Below, one piece after another: positions 40,451 through 50,399 of a DNA stretch of 64,000 nt; positions within the stretch are counted from its first letter, which is position 1; every line of letters starts with the position of its first letter. The DNA lies in assembly GCA_963971225.1 (NCBI GenBank), contig OZ020269.1, forward strand, positions 86,634,283-86,698,282. The letters run 5' to 3'. This DNA comes from Melieria omissa. Its lineage: Eukaryota > Arthropoda > Insecta > Diptera > Ulidiidae. The notes beneath the pieces were generated by a model. That model had not been told where the DNA came from. It was given only the letters and a program-made list of their open reading frames with translations, and made no database searches. A program made the position numbers and the translations under genes.

Positions 40451-41840
40451 CATAGCACCACCGTAAAGTATTACTTCCTCGTGAACGGATAAGATATAAG
40501 CGTATAGCTACGTCTGAGATTGAGAGCTATATCCTCACTATATCCTCCTACATCTCGAATAGAAAATGTATTGTCACCGGACGGACGGAAAGTCAGTTTA
40601 TGTGTTTGTCCGCGAACTGTCCCGTACGTCAATCCTTTGAAGGAGTAAGGTGCGTGCGATGAATCTGCACACGCGCTCCCACGACTCAGCAGATGCCAGC
40701 ATGAAGGCCATAACTGTGCCTGGTGTCACCGCGTGCCCGATGTCCTCTTCAAGGTCGGACCTCTCGTCGTGATACTTTGCGCATTCAAAGAATGTGTGTT
40801 GCGCTGTTTCTGCCACGCCATCGCACTTATTGCAGTCTGGCTTCTCGACGTGCTTAAATTTGTACAAATATGCACGGAAGAAACCATGGCCAGTGAGAAA
40901 CCGCGTCAAATAAAAGTTAAGTTCTCCGTGCGACCGCCGGAGCCAAGGTGCCAGTATCGGAATGAGTGTCCGCGTCCAGGACCCTTTCGAAGACGTACTC
41001 CATTTTCGCTGCCAGGCAACCTCCATGTCTTCACGTATCAGGTGCGTACCGTGCTTGGCCCAGTAAGCGTTTGCTTGACGTGTGATGACAAGCTCGATAG
41101 GCGGCCTGCCTGCAATAACGTCAGCTGCGTCGCCGGAAAGTGTTAAGGCCCGGTATGCTCGCAGGGAGTTGAGCCGGTAAGCAGACCTGATGTTTCTACT
41201 ATAGTTTTTCACCATAGCCGCCTTATGCCACACTGGGCAGGCGTAAGTTATTACCGCAATGTTAACTGTTGCCAGTAGAGTTCTGGCTCGTGTCGACGGT
41301 TCACCCATGTTTGGCATCAACCGTGCTAGCCTGGTGGTCACATTGAGTGCATTGTCTCCGACGTTGGATAAGTGTGCTTTGAAGTTTAATCGGCAGTCGA
41401 GTAGGACGCCAAGGTACCTTGTCGCAGGGCGCGATCGAATGCGATAACCACCAACGCTGATCGTCAGACTCTCGAGCACTTTCCTGCTGCTCAGCAGAAC
41501 AGCTTCTATTTTCTCTCCCGCTAGTTTCAGGCCCGCTGCAGTAAGCCAGGTGGTTAACCGCTCTATCGCCTCATTTGCCTTCGCTTCTACTTGATGTAGG
41601 TGCTTAGCCACCACGGTCAGCGCCACGTCATCAGCATATCCGATTACAGTAACACCGTCCGGTACTACTGTACGTAGCAGTCCATCGTACGCCACATTCC
41701 AGAGAAGAGGCCCAAGTCCGGATCCCTGGGGGACGCCACAAGTAACGGTATGCGTCCGATGACCATCGCTAGTCTCGAAGCTGAGTACCCTGTCGCTCAG
41801 ATAGCTGCTGACCATGCGGAGAAGATACGATGGCGTGCGT
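40451..41840 (-). mobile_element. R1-clade non-LTR retrotransposon, copy 3 (5'-truncated)
   Basis: Minus strand; its 3' UTR lies at about 40451-40597 and the open reading frame upstream. The 5' edge is near 41835, where R1-like coding (SYLLRMVSSYLSDRV) meets a GCGTGCGTGCGTGTG tract. Its 3' end and the 5' edge of copy 2 are adjacent, so one may have inserted beside or into the other. Confidence 0.8.
40598..41840 (-). CDS. R1-clade reverse transcriptase C-terminal half, open
   Basis: Open over about 414 codons of TE sequence (the frame runs on to 41884 through flanking DNA). Motifs: SYLLRMVSSYLSDRV, then GVPQGSGLGPLLWNVAYDGL (RT block 4), then VIGYADDVAL with the catalytic YADD. Next come GEKIEAVLLSSRKVLESLTI and TRYLGVLLDCRLNFKAHLSN, then the thumb, ending LTRFLTGHGFFRAYLYKFKH and the finger CNKCDGVAETAQHTFFEC. 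It lacks the endonuclease, ORF1 and the N-terminal part of RT, so it is dead on arrival despite the clean frame. It would have copied RNA at a nicked target. An intact frame this long suggests a fairly recent insertion. Confidence 0.88.
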
Positions 41841-41857
41841 GCGTGCGTGTGGGAGGG

Positions 41858-41910
41858 GAAGTGAGCCGCCGACTCAGAGATCAATTATATTCTCTTCGTC
41901 AGCGGTCTCA
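41858..41910. repeat. Shared hairpin-forming repeat D, copy 1
   Basis: GTGAGCCGCCGACTCAGAGA continues to TTCTCTTCGTCAGCGGTCTC, nearly identical to 55128-55182 on the same strand. The ends GAGCCGCCGAC and GTCGGCGGTCTC (copy 2) are almost complementary, giving a possible stem. Element type unknown. Confidence 0.7.
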
Positions 41911-41929
41911 ACAATATTGATTTATTATT

Positions 41930-42043
41930 TTGTAAGCAAACAACTGTCAAATTAAACCTCATTGAGCAGTGTGGACGATCGTGTTCAACAAAAAGTTTTT
42001 TTTTCACTTAAACTAGTTTAAATGAGTCAACTTGAACGCGATA
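41930..42043 (-). repeat. Interspersed repeat family A, copy 2
   Basis: Reverse-complement match to 3512-3640: here AACTGTCAAATTAAACCT, then CGTGTTCAACAAAAAG, then TAAACTAGTTTAAATGAGTC. It ends at the poly(A) tail of the CR1-like element. Confidence 0.75.
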
Positions 42044-42290
42044 TTTTTTTTTTTTTAAACTCGAACAAACGCGCAGGGGATGACCCCTATTAATGCGAGG
42101 CATTGCGTTGGTTCAGGAAGGATATAAAGGTTAGGAGATAGGGTTAAGAGTGAAGTGGTTATGGACTCTTGCCTTGAACCCATCGAGATCATAAGTGCTG
42201 GGGAAGATATCCGCAGGGAGACCATTCCACAGCCGCGCTGTGCGGGCCAGAAACGAACTTTCTCTGTAATGCGTAGTGCGCTGGATATTA
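42044..42290 (-). mobile_element. CR1-like non-LTR retrotransposon 3' end, copy 2
   Basis: On the minus strand about 51 codons read HYRESSFLARTARLWNGLPA, then DIFPSTYDLDGFKARVHNHF, ending at a stop. RLWN-x-LP with FK-x-R-V is the usual C-terminus of CR1/L2-type reverse transcriptases. A 3' UTR with CTTCCTGAACCAACGCAATG and GGGGTCATCCCCTGCGCG follows, then an A run (T's at 42044-42056). The same tail sits in the Merlin gene at 38009. Confidence 0.85.
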
Positions 42291-42640
42291 TTAGATATTT
42301 TCGTATAAGTTAGCTAATTTTCAGGTTTTAAGTTCTGAAAAATATTTGAAATTTATGTAAGGTAGAATTCTCAGCTTTGAGAAAACATTAAAAGCGAAAA
42401 TGCCCACATCAATTCTTAGTCTATATTGAAAGTTTTAACAACTTCTTGGTAACCATGAATTTTTACGATTTTTTTTACTCAATAGACTAAAAAACAGGAA
42501 GCATGTGTTTAAATTTGTTTGTGAAAGATGTTTCGACTTTGAGCAGCTTTTACAGAATTAATTTTTTGCACTGATTTTTTAGGTTTTTTAGTTGGAGTTT
42601 TACCTTACAAATGACATCAAAATAGTTAAATTCAATTCAA
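42291..42640 (-). repeat. Interspersed repeat family B, copy 2
   Basis: Reverse-complement match to 5415-5785; the plus strand reads CTTCTTGGTAACCATGAATT and TCAATAGACTAAAAAACAGG. It ends next to the 5' edge of the CR1-like tail. Confidence 0.75.
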
Positions 42641-42649
42641 ATAGTTACA

Positions 42650-44526
42650 CATACCATTTATAGCACCTAAACCAAATGAGGTGGTGTTTCTAGCCATTCA
42701 GTGATAATACCTGATGGAATATATCCTATTTTATACCACAATCGTTTAGGTCGCAGTGCAATTTACTACCCATACATCTTCTTTCATCGCTGTCTTCTTT
42801 TCTAACCACAATGCATAAGACGCCATAAAAATGGGAGCTCAACGGTTTCGTACCAACCAGCTGGGGTCCTTAACTCACGCAGCGTTTGCCTATAACACTT
42901 AAGTCATTATGAGGCCGTAACATTGCGTACCTGTCTGTCGGGCTGTCTGTTTGCCTTCACAAGCAGCGCAGAAATATTGCACGCAAATTAATCGGGTTTA
43001 TGAATAGTTGGCGCGACAAGGAGTTGTTGTGCGCCATTATTTGGTGGCGTTATTGTCAATGTTTACTTTTATGGCCGACATCAGCCACAGCCACATTCAA
43101 CGCAACACCACAAAGGCGTCCATATTGACATTAACAACAACTACAAGAACAACAGAGACGCAATCAACACCGTTACAGGCAGAGATGCCACAGATTTTTA
43201 AGAAAATAATTGCCACTTTGTAAAAAGAAAAATTAATTAAAATCAAAATGTTTCTTATTGAATGAGGGAAAGAATATGACTTGAATAGTAGAAAATATAA
43301 TAATTTGTTATTTAAAATTTTTTTCATATCTTGTAAATCTGCGGTAGTTTCCAACTAAACAAAGTATTTCAAAAATAACTGAAAATTATCATTTAAAAAA
43401 AAGAAAGAAAACACAAATCATCATTGCCCAAAAGAATTTTTGCACACTGGCAAAAATCTTCACACTGGCATCGCTTCTTACAAACAACGCGGCCAACTGA
43501 CATTTGGCATTCTAGTTGGCCAATGGGATGTCTCCAAGCGCGGCTCATTAATATTGCGTGTTTATTGTGCAATATTCAGGCGTTATGGGAAACATTTGAC
43601 AAAGTGTGCTGTCCCGCTGCTCCGCTGATGTCAGCTACCGCCTCCTTAGGCGCCACTTGGCATACAAACTTTGTGGCGCATTAATCTATGCGGCCGGTTG
43701 CACGAGCCTACATGTAGGTGTGTATGTGTATGTAAGGCTTAAGTAAAAGCAGTGCAGTTAAGGCGTAAACGGCGGCTTACGTGAGGCGGCTCACGTAAGC
43801 CGTTAGCGCTGTGGCCGCCCAAATGGTCGCACAATAGTCGCAAGTGTCGTTTTTGTGGCGCATTCAAGTATCAAACAGTGGGTTGGATACATTTATGACT
43901 GTGTGTGTGTGTCATCCGTGGGGGGCGCTGCAGCATTAAAGCAAATATTTGCGTTAATCTGTCACTTGTCGGTGTTTGAATTGGAGCGCGAACACAGACA
44001 CACACGTTAGTACGGGACCATATATACATACATACATCTACGTGTCCTTATAACATCCTACAATGTCCTCATACGTATACTCGACTCATATATATTTACA
44101 TATTTGCATGTGTGTATGTGTGTGTCTGCTTAACTGCGGCTGGCTCTTACCTGGCTTTGTGCCAAATGCATTTGTTGACTCGTGGGCGTTCGGCTCTCTA
44201 GTCAAATATGTGCTTGTTATTGTTGCATATTATTGTCGTTGTGGTTATTGTTAGTGTTGTTGTAATATCCTGCGGTTATTTGCAGCCATTGGTGTTGCTC
44301 GTTTATGCGTTCAAGATTCAACGAAAAGGTCCTGTCGACGCATATTTGTGGGCTTTGCTCGTCATTGTTATTGTCGTAATGGCCGCTGCAACTTTTATTA
44401 TTGTTGTTGTTATTGGGATGCGTTAGACGTATTCGTTGTCTTTCCTTGACTTAGCTATTTTTTTGTGTTTTTTTTAAATAATATTTTGTCATACTTTGGT
44501 CACTAGTTGACGCTACAGTCTGGGGG
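42650..44526. other. Quieter, more complex sequence without recognised TE
   Basis: Richer in GC than its surroundings around 43440-43960, with GT-type microsatellites (GTGTGTGTGTGT near 43900) and TTGTTGTT/TTATTGTTG runs at 44210-44410. It resembles intronic or intergenic fly DNA. No protein match. Predicted frames at 43008-43223 and 43424-43684 are not supported by any motif. Confidence 0.4.
43773..43802. other. Perfect 12-bp inverted repeat with 6-base loop
   Basis: CGGCTTACGTGA, loop GGCGGC, then TCACGTAAGCCG. All twelve pairs match. It could be a binding palindrome (TACGTGA core) or an RNA hairpin. Confidence 0.85.
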
Positions 44527-44534
44527 TCATGGAC

Positions 44535-44687
44535 CAGTGGCGGATTCAGAGGGGTGTTTTGGGGGTTGAACCCCCCCGAAATATTAGGATCGATATTAAA
44601 ACTACATACAAATTAAAAGACAATTTATGAATATCAAAGAATTACTTTTTGAAACCCCCCCGAAATATTTTTCTGAATCCGCCCCTG
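44535..44687. mobile_element. 153-bp hAT-type MITE
   Basis: Flanked by perfect TCATGGAC duplications (44527-44534 and 44688-44695). Ends are inverted, CAGTGGCGGATTCAGA against TCTGAATCCGCCCCTG. Adjacent to each end is the block CCCCCCCGAAATAT, in the same orientation on both sides. No coding capacity. Confidence 0.92.
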
Positions 44688-44699
44688 TCATGGACAGAA

Positions 44700-45340
44700 G
44701 GTCCAAGAGGATAGTGAATGTGTAGCCATACAAGTCAAAGAAGATACAGAGAGCTGATTTACCCTTTCGTTTTTTTTGTTGTCATATTTTGGCTTAATTC
44801 TGGCGTTCATGTTATTTTCCGAGCTTTGATGTATTCAGAGACCTTTAGAGGAATTTTATGGCAAATATTTTCGTGGTACATATTGTCCTTAAAAAGTCCT
44901 GTTTTACAGGACAGTTTTGGCATTTTAGAAAAAAAGGATCAAATTGACCCATAAAAATAGAAGCTACAGGGTTAAAATGCTCCACAAAAATGTTCTTCGT
45001 AGTATTCCACATCAAATTGCTGAACACATCATATACCTAAAATGTGAGGTTACATGGTTTTCGTATGCCGATTCACCACAAGAATGCGCGAAAAGGGGCA
45101 AACTTTGACCCCCCTAAAAAAAATTCAGACGTAAACTTTCAAAACGCCGATACACGTAGATTTCTTTTTGGTCCCCACTACCAGAATCCGATGTCAACCT
45201 TGTTATTTAAAAAAAATTTGATTTTGTTGTGCAGTGTTATTAGAGCCACAACGATATGGTTGCTGTCATATGGCAACACTCTAAAAAACTGGGTTAGGTA
45301 AAATAGGTAAAATAAAAACAATTTTTATGGAATGGTGTTA
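44700..45340. other. No recognisable genes
   Basis: Unremarkable sequence between the MITE and the solo LTR; no motifs seen. Confidence 0.35.
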
Positions 45341-45344
45341 ATAT

Positions 45345-45825
45345 TGAAACGATAAGGTACTCTATGCTGAATGCTTTTTTCGTTATATTAACTGTATTTT
45401 CATAAATAGTGAGAACAGTTGAAAGCTTAAGTTGGTCAGTTGAAACCGACATACTTTTAGGCATGAACTTTGAAGTACGCCAAATTTGGTATAATTCACT
45501 TGGTATAGTGCGATATGGCAAGGATGGTTCGCGAAAGGTGATGAGCTTTGCTAGAACAATCGAGATAGAAAGTAAAACTGGAATGTGCAAGAAACTTCGG
45601 CGCGATAAGAAAACTAGTATAAAAGCAGCAAAGGCAGCGCAAGGGGTCGAGTCTGTGTTGACCACGCAAAGGGGCAACATGCAATAGCAGAAGTGTAAAG
45701 CAAAACAAGTGTAAATCTGTAAATAAAGTGATTGTAAGTTGCTGACTGCGGTTTGCGCTAAATAATTGAAGTTGTTTTATTTTCAAACACAATCCAAACG
45801 AACCTGTGAAGTAATTTTCGTAACA
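45345..45825 (+). mobile_element. Ty3/gypsy-type solo LTR, copy 2
   Basis: 481 bases from TGAAACGATAAGG to ATTTTCGTAACA, with ATAT duplicated at 45341-45344 and 45826-45829. Contains AGTATAAAAGCAGCAAAGGC as a likely core promoter and AATAAAGTGATTG downstream. It is similar along its length to the LTRs at 35038 and 53624. Confidence 0.92.
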
Positions 45826-46033
45826 ATATAATCACACAGAAGCCTAACAGTCAAACCTAAATTGAAGCGTTGAGCGTTGCGTTTTCTGACGCAGCAGCAA
45901 AGAAAAATTTAACAAAAAACTGTGCAGCGCTAGAATCCGCATTGAGATCGCTTTTGGTGAGAGATGATTTTCCATTATTTTCATTACATTCAGCATACTA
46001 TCTACATATCTATCTGTCTACTGTTATCTTCAG

Positions 46034-46351
46034 GCATACTAACTGCTCGCTGGAGGGTTTTGAGGACGTGCATTTGTTTGTCACCTGAGAATGCGAAAAA
46101 GGTTTGTATGAAAGCAACACTATACCGAAGCTTAACCTTTATTATATTTCCAGGTTGTATTGGCCATCGTAGTGCTACACAACTATCTGCGATTAATGGC
46201 ATCGAATGCAGACTCCACATCTGCTGAGCAAAGCAGCGATGGCACCTTAACAAGCATAAACAGATCGGAGCTACATACAGCAAATGTATCACCTCAAGAT
46301 GCCTTGCAATTTCGAACAGATCTTTGCAACTACTTCAATAGTACCAGCTAA
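46034..46351 (+). pseudogene. Harbinger transposase C-terminal exons
   Basis: Exon with SGILTARWRVLRTCICLSPE (about 46031-46101), then an intron with donor GTTTGT and acceptor TTCCAG. The last exon (46154-46351) reads VVLAIVVLHNYLRLMASNAD and ends DLCNYFNSTS. The FGILA-x-RWRVLR motif, S-x-E-N-x-K and VVLHNYLR are the last conserved blocks of HARBI1-like DDE transposases; the catalytic Glu region lies just upstream and is lost. An AG just before GGC ATA suggests this first exon also begins at an acceptor. No upstream exons were found between here and the solo LTR at 45825. Confidence 0.75.
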
Positions 46352-46502
46352 TCGTATCATCAGCTTGTGTATGAGAAATATTGAGACACACTGCACATAT
46401 CCAAACCATACATACAAACAAATATAATTATGACGTTTTTGCAATTATACAGTGTAAACTTCATTTATTTATTCGCGGCCGTGAATCTTTTCAATTACAG
46501 AA

Positions 46503-48108
46503 TTACTTTTTGGAATATACTCTTTGATTAACTAATCGCAAAATTTCAACTTCAACCTCATCAACATCCTCCTCCGGAAGTTTGTCGAGCTTCTGGCGTA
46601 ACATTCCAAAAAAATTTTCGTATTTGTCATGCTCGGTACTCTGGACTGGCGCTTCATATTTTTTCTTCATTGCCTCAAGCACCTCCGCAATCATGTCATC
46701 ATTTCTCCGCTTTAAGTTTGGAGTGCGAGACTGCGACACCGATGGGAGGCTTTCTTCCTCACACAGCCATTCTTCTTCTCCATCCTAGCAGATTCCAGTG
46801 AGTCTGCTAAAAAGTGAAGGCTGTCAAAATACTTCCACGGCGCTCCATGTTTCGTTGCGGAACCTGAGGGGCAATCGTTGGCCATTTTTTCCTTCCTGTA
46901 TCGGTCGCGTAAACTCTTCCACTTGACTTTGCACTCCTTGACTGAAACAAAAAGAATTAAATATGTAAGGGAGAGGGCTGGGTTGTGAACCGGGTTTTGT
47001 TTTTTGGCTCTAACTTTTCTCAGAATAAAGATATCAAAAAATCGAAGATACCGTTGGAAATGTAAATATAAAACCCAACTTTTTTATGAAGAGGGATTAC
47101 TGTTTTGATTGATATTTAACTCTCTACGTCCAATTTTCTAAGGACGTGATTTTTCGCTTTTCCAAAAAAGTGGCTGGGTTGTGAACCATCTGGAAAATCC
47201 CTATTAAAGCCGGAAAATACGAAGAAACCACCCATAATTTTAAAGTAAGTTGAGAATTTATTTAATCAGGAGGCCTCAAGAGGTGAAAAAAAGTTATAAT
47301 GACGCCACTTAGACCAAAAAATCACAATGAATGAAAGTGCTAAATTTTTTGAATTTTCATCCTAACCGGTGTCGCAATGTTTGCATGTGAAATACGAACG
47401 TGTTCTCGTATTGGCTCACTTCAAGTGAACACACCGAAATCGAGTGAAATTACATAAAATTACTTTATTTGAATATATCCGTCCATATTTGACAGTGTTA
47501 GAACAAATGTAGTACGAAAAACAGGTGGTTCATAACCCCGCCACCTCAGTGGTTCACAGCCCAACCACGATGCCATTTTGGAAACTTTAAAATAAACGAC
47601 ACTTCCAATCATAATTCGACATAAACAAATATTGCTTTGTAAAATAGAATCAAAACACTAAATAAACATGTATTACACAGACTTTTTGCAATAAGCTCAG
47701 TCACTTAGATAGCACTTAAAAAAAAAGCAAACAAGTTTTCGCAGTCGATTTTCAAACACGATGTCTGTAGCTGCCATAAGCAATACGTGTTTGTACTTCG
47801 GTGTAACCACAAAAGCAGAGTCATAACATAAGACAAACTTGACAGTTGAAAGATTGGCGATATGTCAATCAGGGAAAGAAAAAACGGTAATGGTTCACCA
47901 CCCAGCCTGGTTCACAACCCAGCCCTCTCCCTTACATATATTGGAAATTGGTTGCAACGAATCGACTTCAGCTATCCTCAATCTTCAACTCGCGACTTAT
48001 TTCCTCCCAAATCTTCTACTTCAATTTAACATCCTTATACTTCGCATCCCTCTTGTCGTACATGCACTGTTGTGCACGCACTAGCTCGATTAGCTTTTCT
48101 GCTGACAT
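46503..48108 (-). pseudogene. MADF-domain protein of the Harbinger element
   Basis: Exon 1 starts at an ATG at 48108: MSAEKLIELVRAQQCMYDKR, then KIWEEISRELKIED, the first half of a MADF (Myb/SANT-like) domain, with two in-frame stops. An acceptor TTTGTTTCAG opens exon 2 at 46941: VKECKVKWKSLRDRYRKEKM and WKYFDSLHFLADSLESARME complete the domain. After one frameshift it continues to SQSRTPNLKRRNDDMIAEVL and ends RLVNQRVYSKK. Harbinger elements commonly encode such a partner, which binds transposon DNA and helps nuclear import; that role is known for related elements and inferred here. The intron is filled by the element at 46961-47939. Confidence 0.75.
46961..47939. mobile_element. 979-bp element with long TIRs and internal TIR-like motifs
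   Basis: Ends are inverted for about 31 bases, ATATGTAAGGGAGAGGGCTG followed by GGTTGTGAACC. The word GGTTCACAACCCAGCC or its complement recurs inside, at about 46976, 47168, 47522, 47550, 47888 and 47908, in both orientations. No coding frame. It lies exactly within the MADF intron, and one TIR supplies a GTAAGG that could serve as the splice donor. The outer ATATG forms part of the palindrome, so a target duplication cannot be separated. Confidence 0.75.
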
Positions 48109-48329
48109 CTGCTAAATTGTACAACCAAACCAACTTAAAATCTAATGCTTACAACAAATTATTAATATTTTAAAATTCTTACCTCTTCTTTGCACAAATT
48201 TCACACAATTTCAATCGAATTAGCAGATGTGTACGCACAGCTCTTTTGTTTGCAGCCAACTTCAACCGCTAACGCCTTGTGAAAATTGGAAATTCGAATA
48301 GCGCAGCGTCAGAGCGTTTCAATTGCATT

Positions 48330-49030
48330 CACTTTCCCCAGTAAAAACCTATAGAGAAAGGGTTAAGAGAAGCAGAGGTCCAATGCAACATCAAATGATT
48401 TTTATGGCACTTCAACGAACCAATGTTGTTTTAATTCAACAAAACATGTTTAATTTGAAGTCTTTACACAACAAAAAAATTTACAAAAACCATTTTTTAA
48501 CTTAATTTTAACTAAAAATTAATTTATTAAAAAAAAAAATTATAAAAAATTAAAATTTATTAAAATAAAGTCTGAAATATGCCATCAAGAGTGAAAACCC
48601 TAGACAGCCATAAATTTGCGCCTAACTTGCAGGTTGAACAACGCAAAAGACCAAATGTCCTTTAACAGAAGTTATGAGAAACGTCTCATTGCCTTTTAGC
48701 CGCGCACTGAAACAACAATAAATCAATATTATGATAGGAATTATTTTTGGAATGTTGTAAAGTTTGTGACTTTCATGCCATCGTTGAGAAAATGCAAATT
48801 TTTGTACTGTGGCGTGTAAACTTTTTATTAATATTAAACTTTCATGGCGCAACACTCGCCGCACACAGCAAACAGACGACAAATTGTCTGAGCGCTCTAC
48901 GAGGACACATGACTTACAAACTGTGTCCCGGCACCGATTCCACTAAAAATTTTGCGCCATCAAATGAAAAATTTTAAGCTGCGCGTAATTTTTAAACGTT
49001 TGTCGCCGCACGCCAACAACCAATCCAGTG
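48330..49030. other. AT-rich, no recognisable genes
   Basis: Contains an A/T-only block at about 48500-48560. Nothing else identified. Confidence 0.4.
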
Positions 49031-49031
49031 T

Positions 49032-50381
49032 TGCCAGATATCTAAAATTATTTTCTACGGAATCTTACAAAAAGCTGAAATTTTCTCCAAAAATTTAAAA
49101 GATTACACAAAAATTTTTGTTTGTAATTTTTGTTATTTTAAGCTAAGAAATTAAACTTCACTTAAAAAATGAAAATTTATTCAGTTGTTTTTTATTGCAG
49201 TTTTTTTATTAAGTCAGCTTCAGCTTAAAAAATAAATTGTACACTTTGAAGCATAAAATTTAGTTAAATTAAATTAAGTGTCTAATAGAATTAATTAATA
49301 ATAATAATAATTTAAGTTAATTTAATTAAATTATTAATTAATTAATTTTATTTAATTAAATATTTAATTAATTAATTTAATTTAATTACATTAATGAATT
49401 CATTTAATTGAATTTAATTAAATTATTAATTAATTAATTTAATTAATTAATTTAATTAAATTATTAATTAATTAATTTAATTTAATTTAATTATAAATTA
49501 ATTAATTTAATTAAATTATTAATTAATTTATTTATTTACTTACAATAATTAATTAAGTCAAAATTAAATTAATTACTTTAATAAATTACTAAAATTTATT
49601 AAACTTAATTAAATTATTACTTAATTAATTTAATTAAGTAAATTTAAATAATAAATTCATTAATTAAGTAAATTTAATTAATTAACCAATTAAATTTTAT
49701 TAATTTAATTTAATTAAATTGTTAATTAACTAATTTAATTTAATTATTAATAATTTAATTTAATTACTTACATTAATTAATTTAATTACCTAAATTAATT
49801 TAATTACCTAAATTAATTAAATTAACTGAAATTTAATAATTAATTAATTTTTAATTAATTAATGATTTAAAATTTCAGTCATTCAATAATTAAGTTAAAC
49901 CTAATAAATTTGAATTTAATTAAATTGTTAATTAATTAATTTTATTTAATTAAATTATGAATTAAAATTCATTAAATGTAATTAAATTATTAATTAATTA
50001 ATTTAATTAAGTAAATTTAATTAATTAAATTAAATTAGACACTTAATTCGATTAAATTGATTAATATAATTAATTAATAATTTAATTTAATTAATTTAAT
50101 TAAGTAAATTTAATTAATTAAATTAAATTGGACACTTAATTTAATTAAATTGATTAATATAATTAATTAATAATTCAATTTAATTAATTAATATTTTAAT
50201 TTAATTAATTAATTAAATTTATTGTCTAATTTAATTTAACTAAGCTTTCAGTATTCAATGCTTCAATGCAAATAAATCACCAATAAAATATTCTAAACAA
50301 CTCTTCCTTCTAAAAATTTTCATAAGAGGCCAGGAATCTTCTAAATTTAGAAGGAATTCTCCTGATCTGGCAACACTGGTC
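49032..50381. repeat. TTAATTAA-type tract bounded by inverted GTGTTGCCAGAT motifs
   Basis: From about 49255 to 50240 nearly every base is A or T, made of AATTAAT words with short spacers. It includes an 85-base tandem pair at about 50010-50180 marked by TAGACACTTAATTCG and TGGACACTTAATTTA. The outer ends CCAGTGTTGCCAGAT (49032) and ATCTGGCAACACTGG (about 50367-50381) are inverted copies. That suggests one mobile element whose interior expanded, or a long palindromic-leaning satellite. No target duplication was confirmed. Confidence 0.6.
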
Positions 50382-50399
50382 GGTTACCAGACTTTCGCT

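Larger units (their letters stand above)
45860..48325. mobile_element. PIF/Harbinger element remnant with convergent genes
   Basis: Carries the C-terminal exons of a Harbinger transposase (plus strand, to 46351) and a MADF-domain protein (minus strand, 48108-46503) whose 3' ends face each other 151 bases apart. AATTGAAGCGTTGAGCG near 45861 and the complement of AATTGAAACGCTCTGACG near 48320 may be its terminal repeats. The 5' half of the transposase is missing. A separate 979-base element lies in the MADF intron. Confidence 0.6.

Noticed and set aside
43008..43684. Possible short exons in quieter DNA
   Set aside because: The frames lack motifs, and no convincing donor/acceptor pair was found. 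Could be unrecognised host exons, but the sequence alone does not support them.
49032..50381. hAT assignment for the AT-rich element
   Set aside because: The inverted ends are clear but the adjacent 8 bases (CAACCAAT and TCGGTTAC) do not match, so the superfamily is left open.
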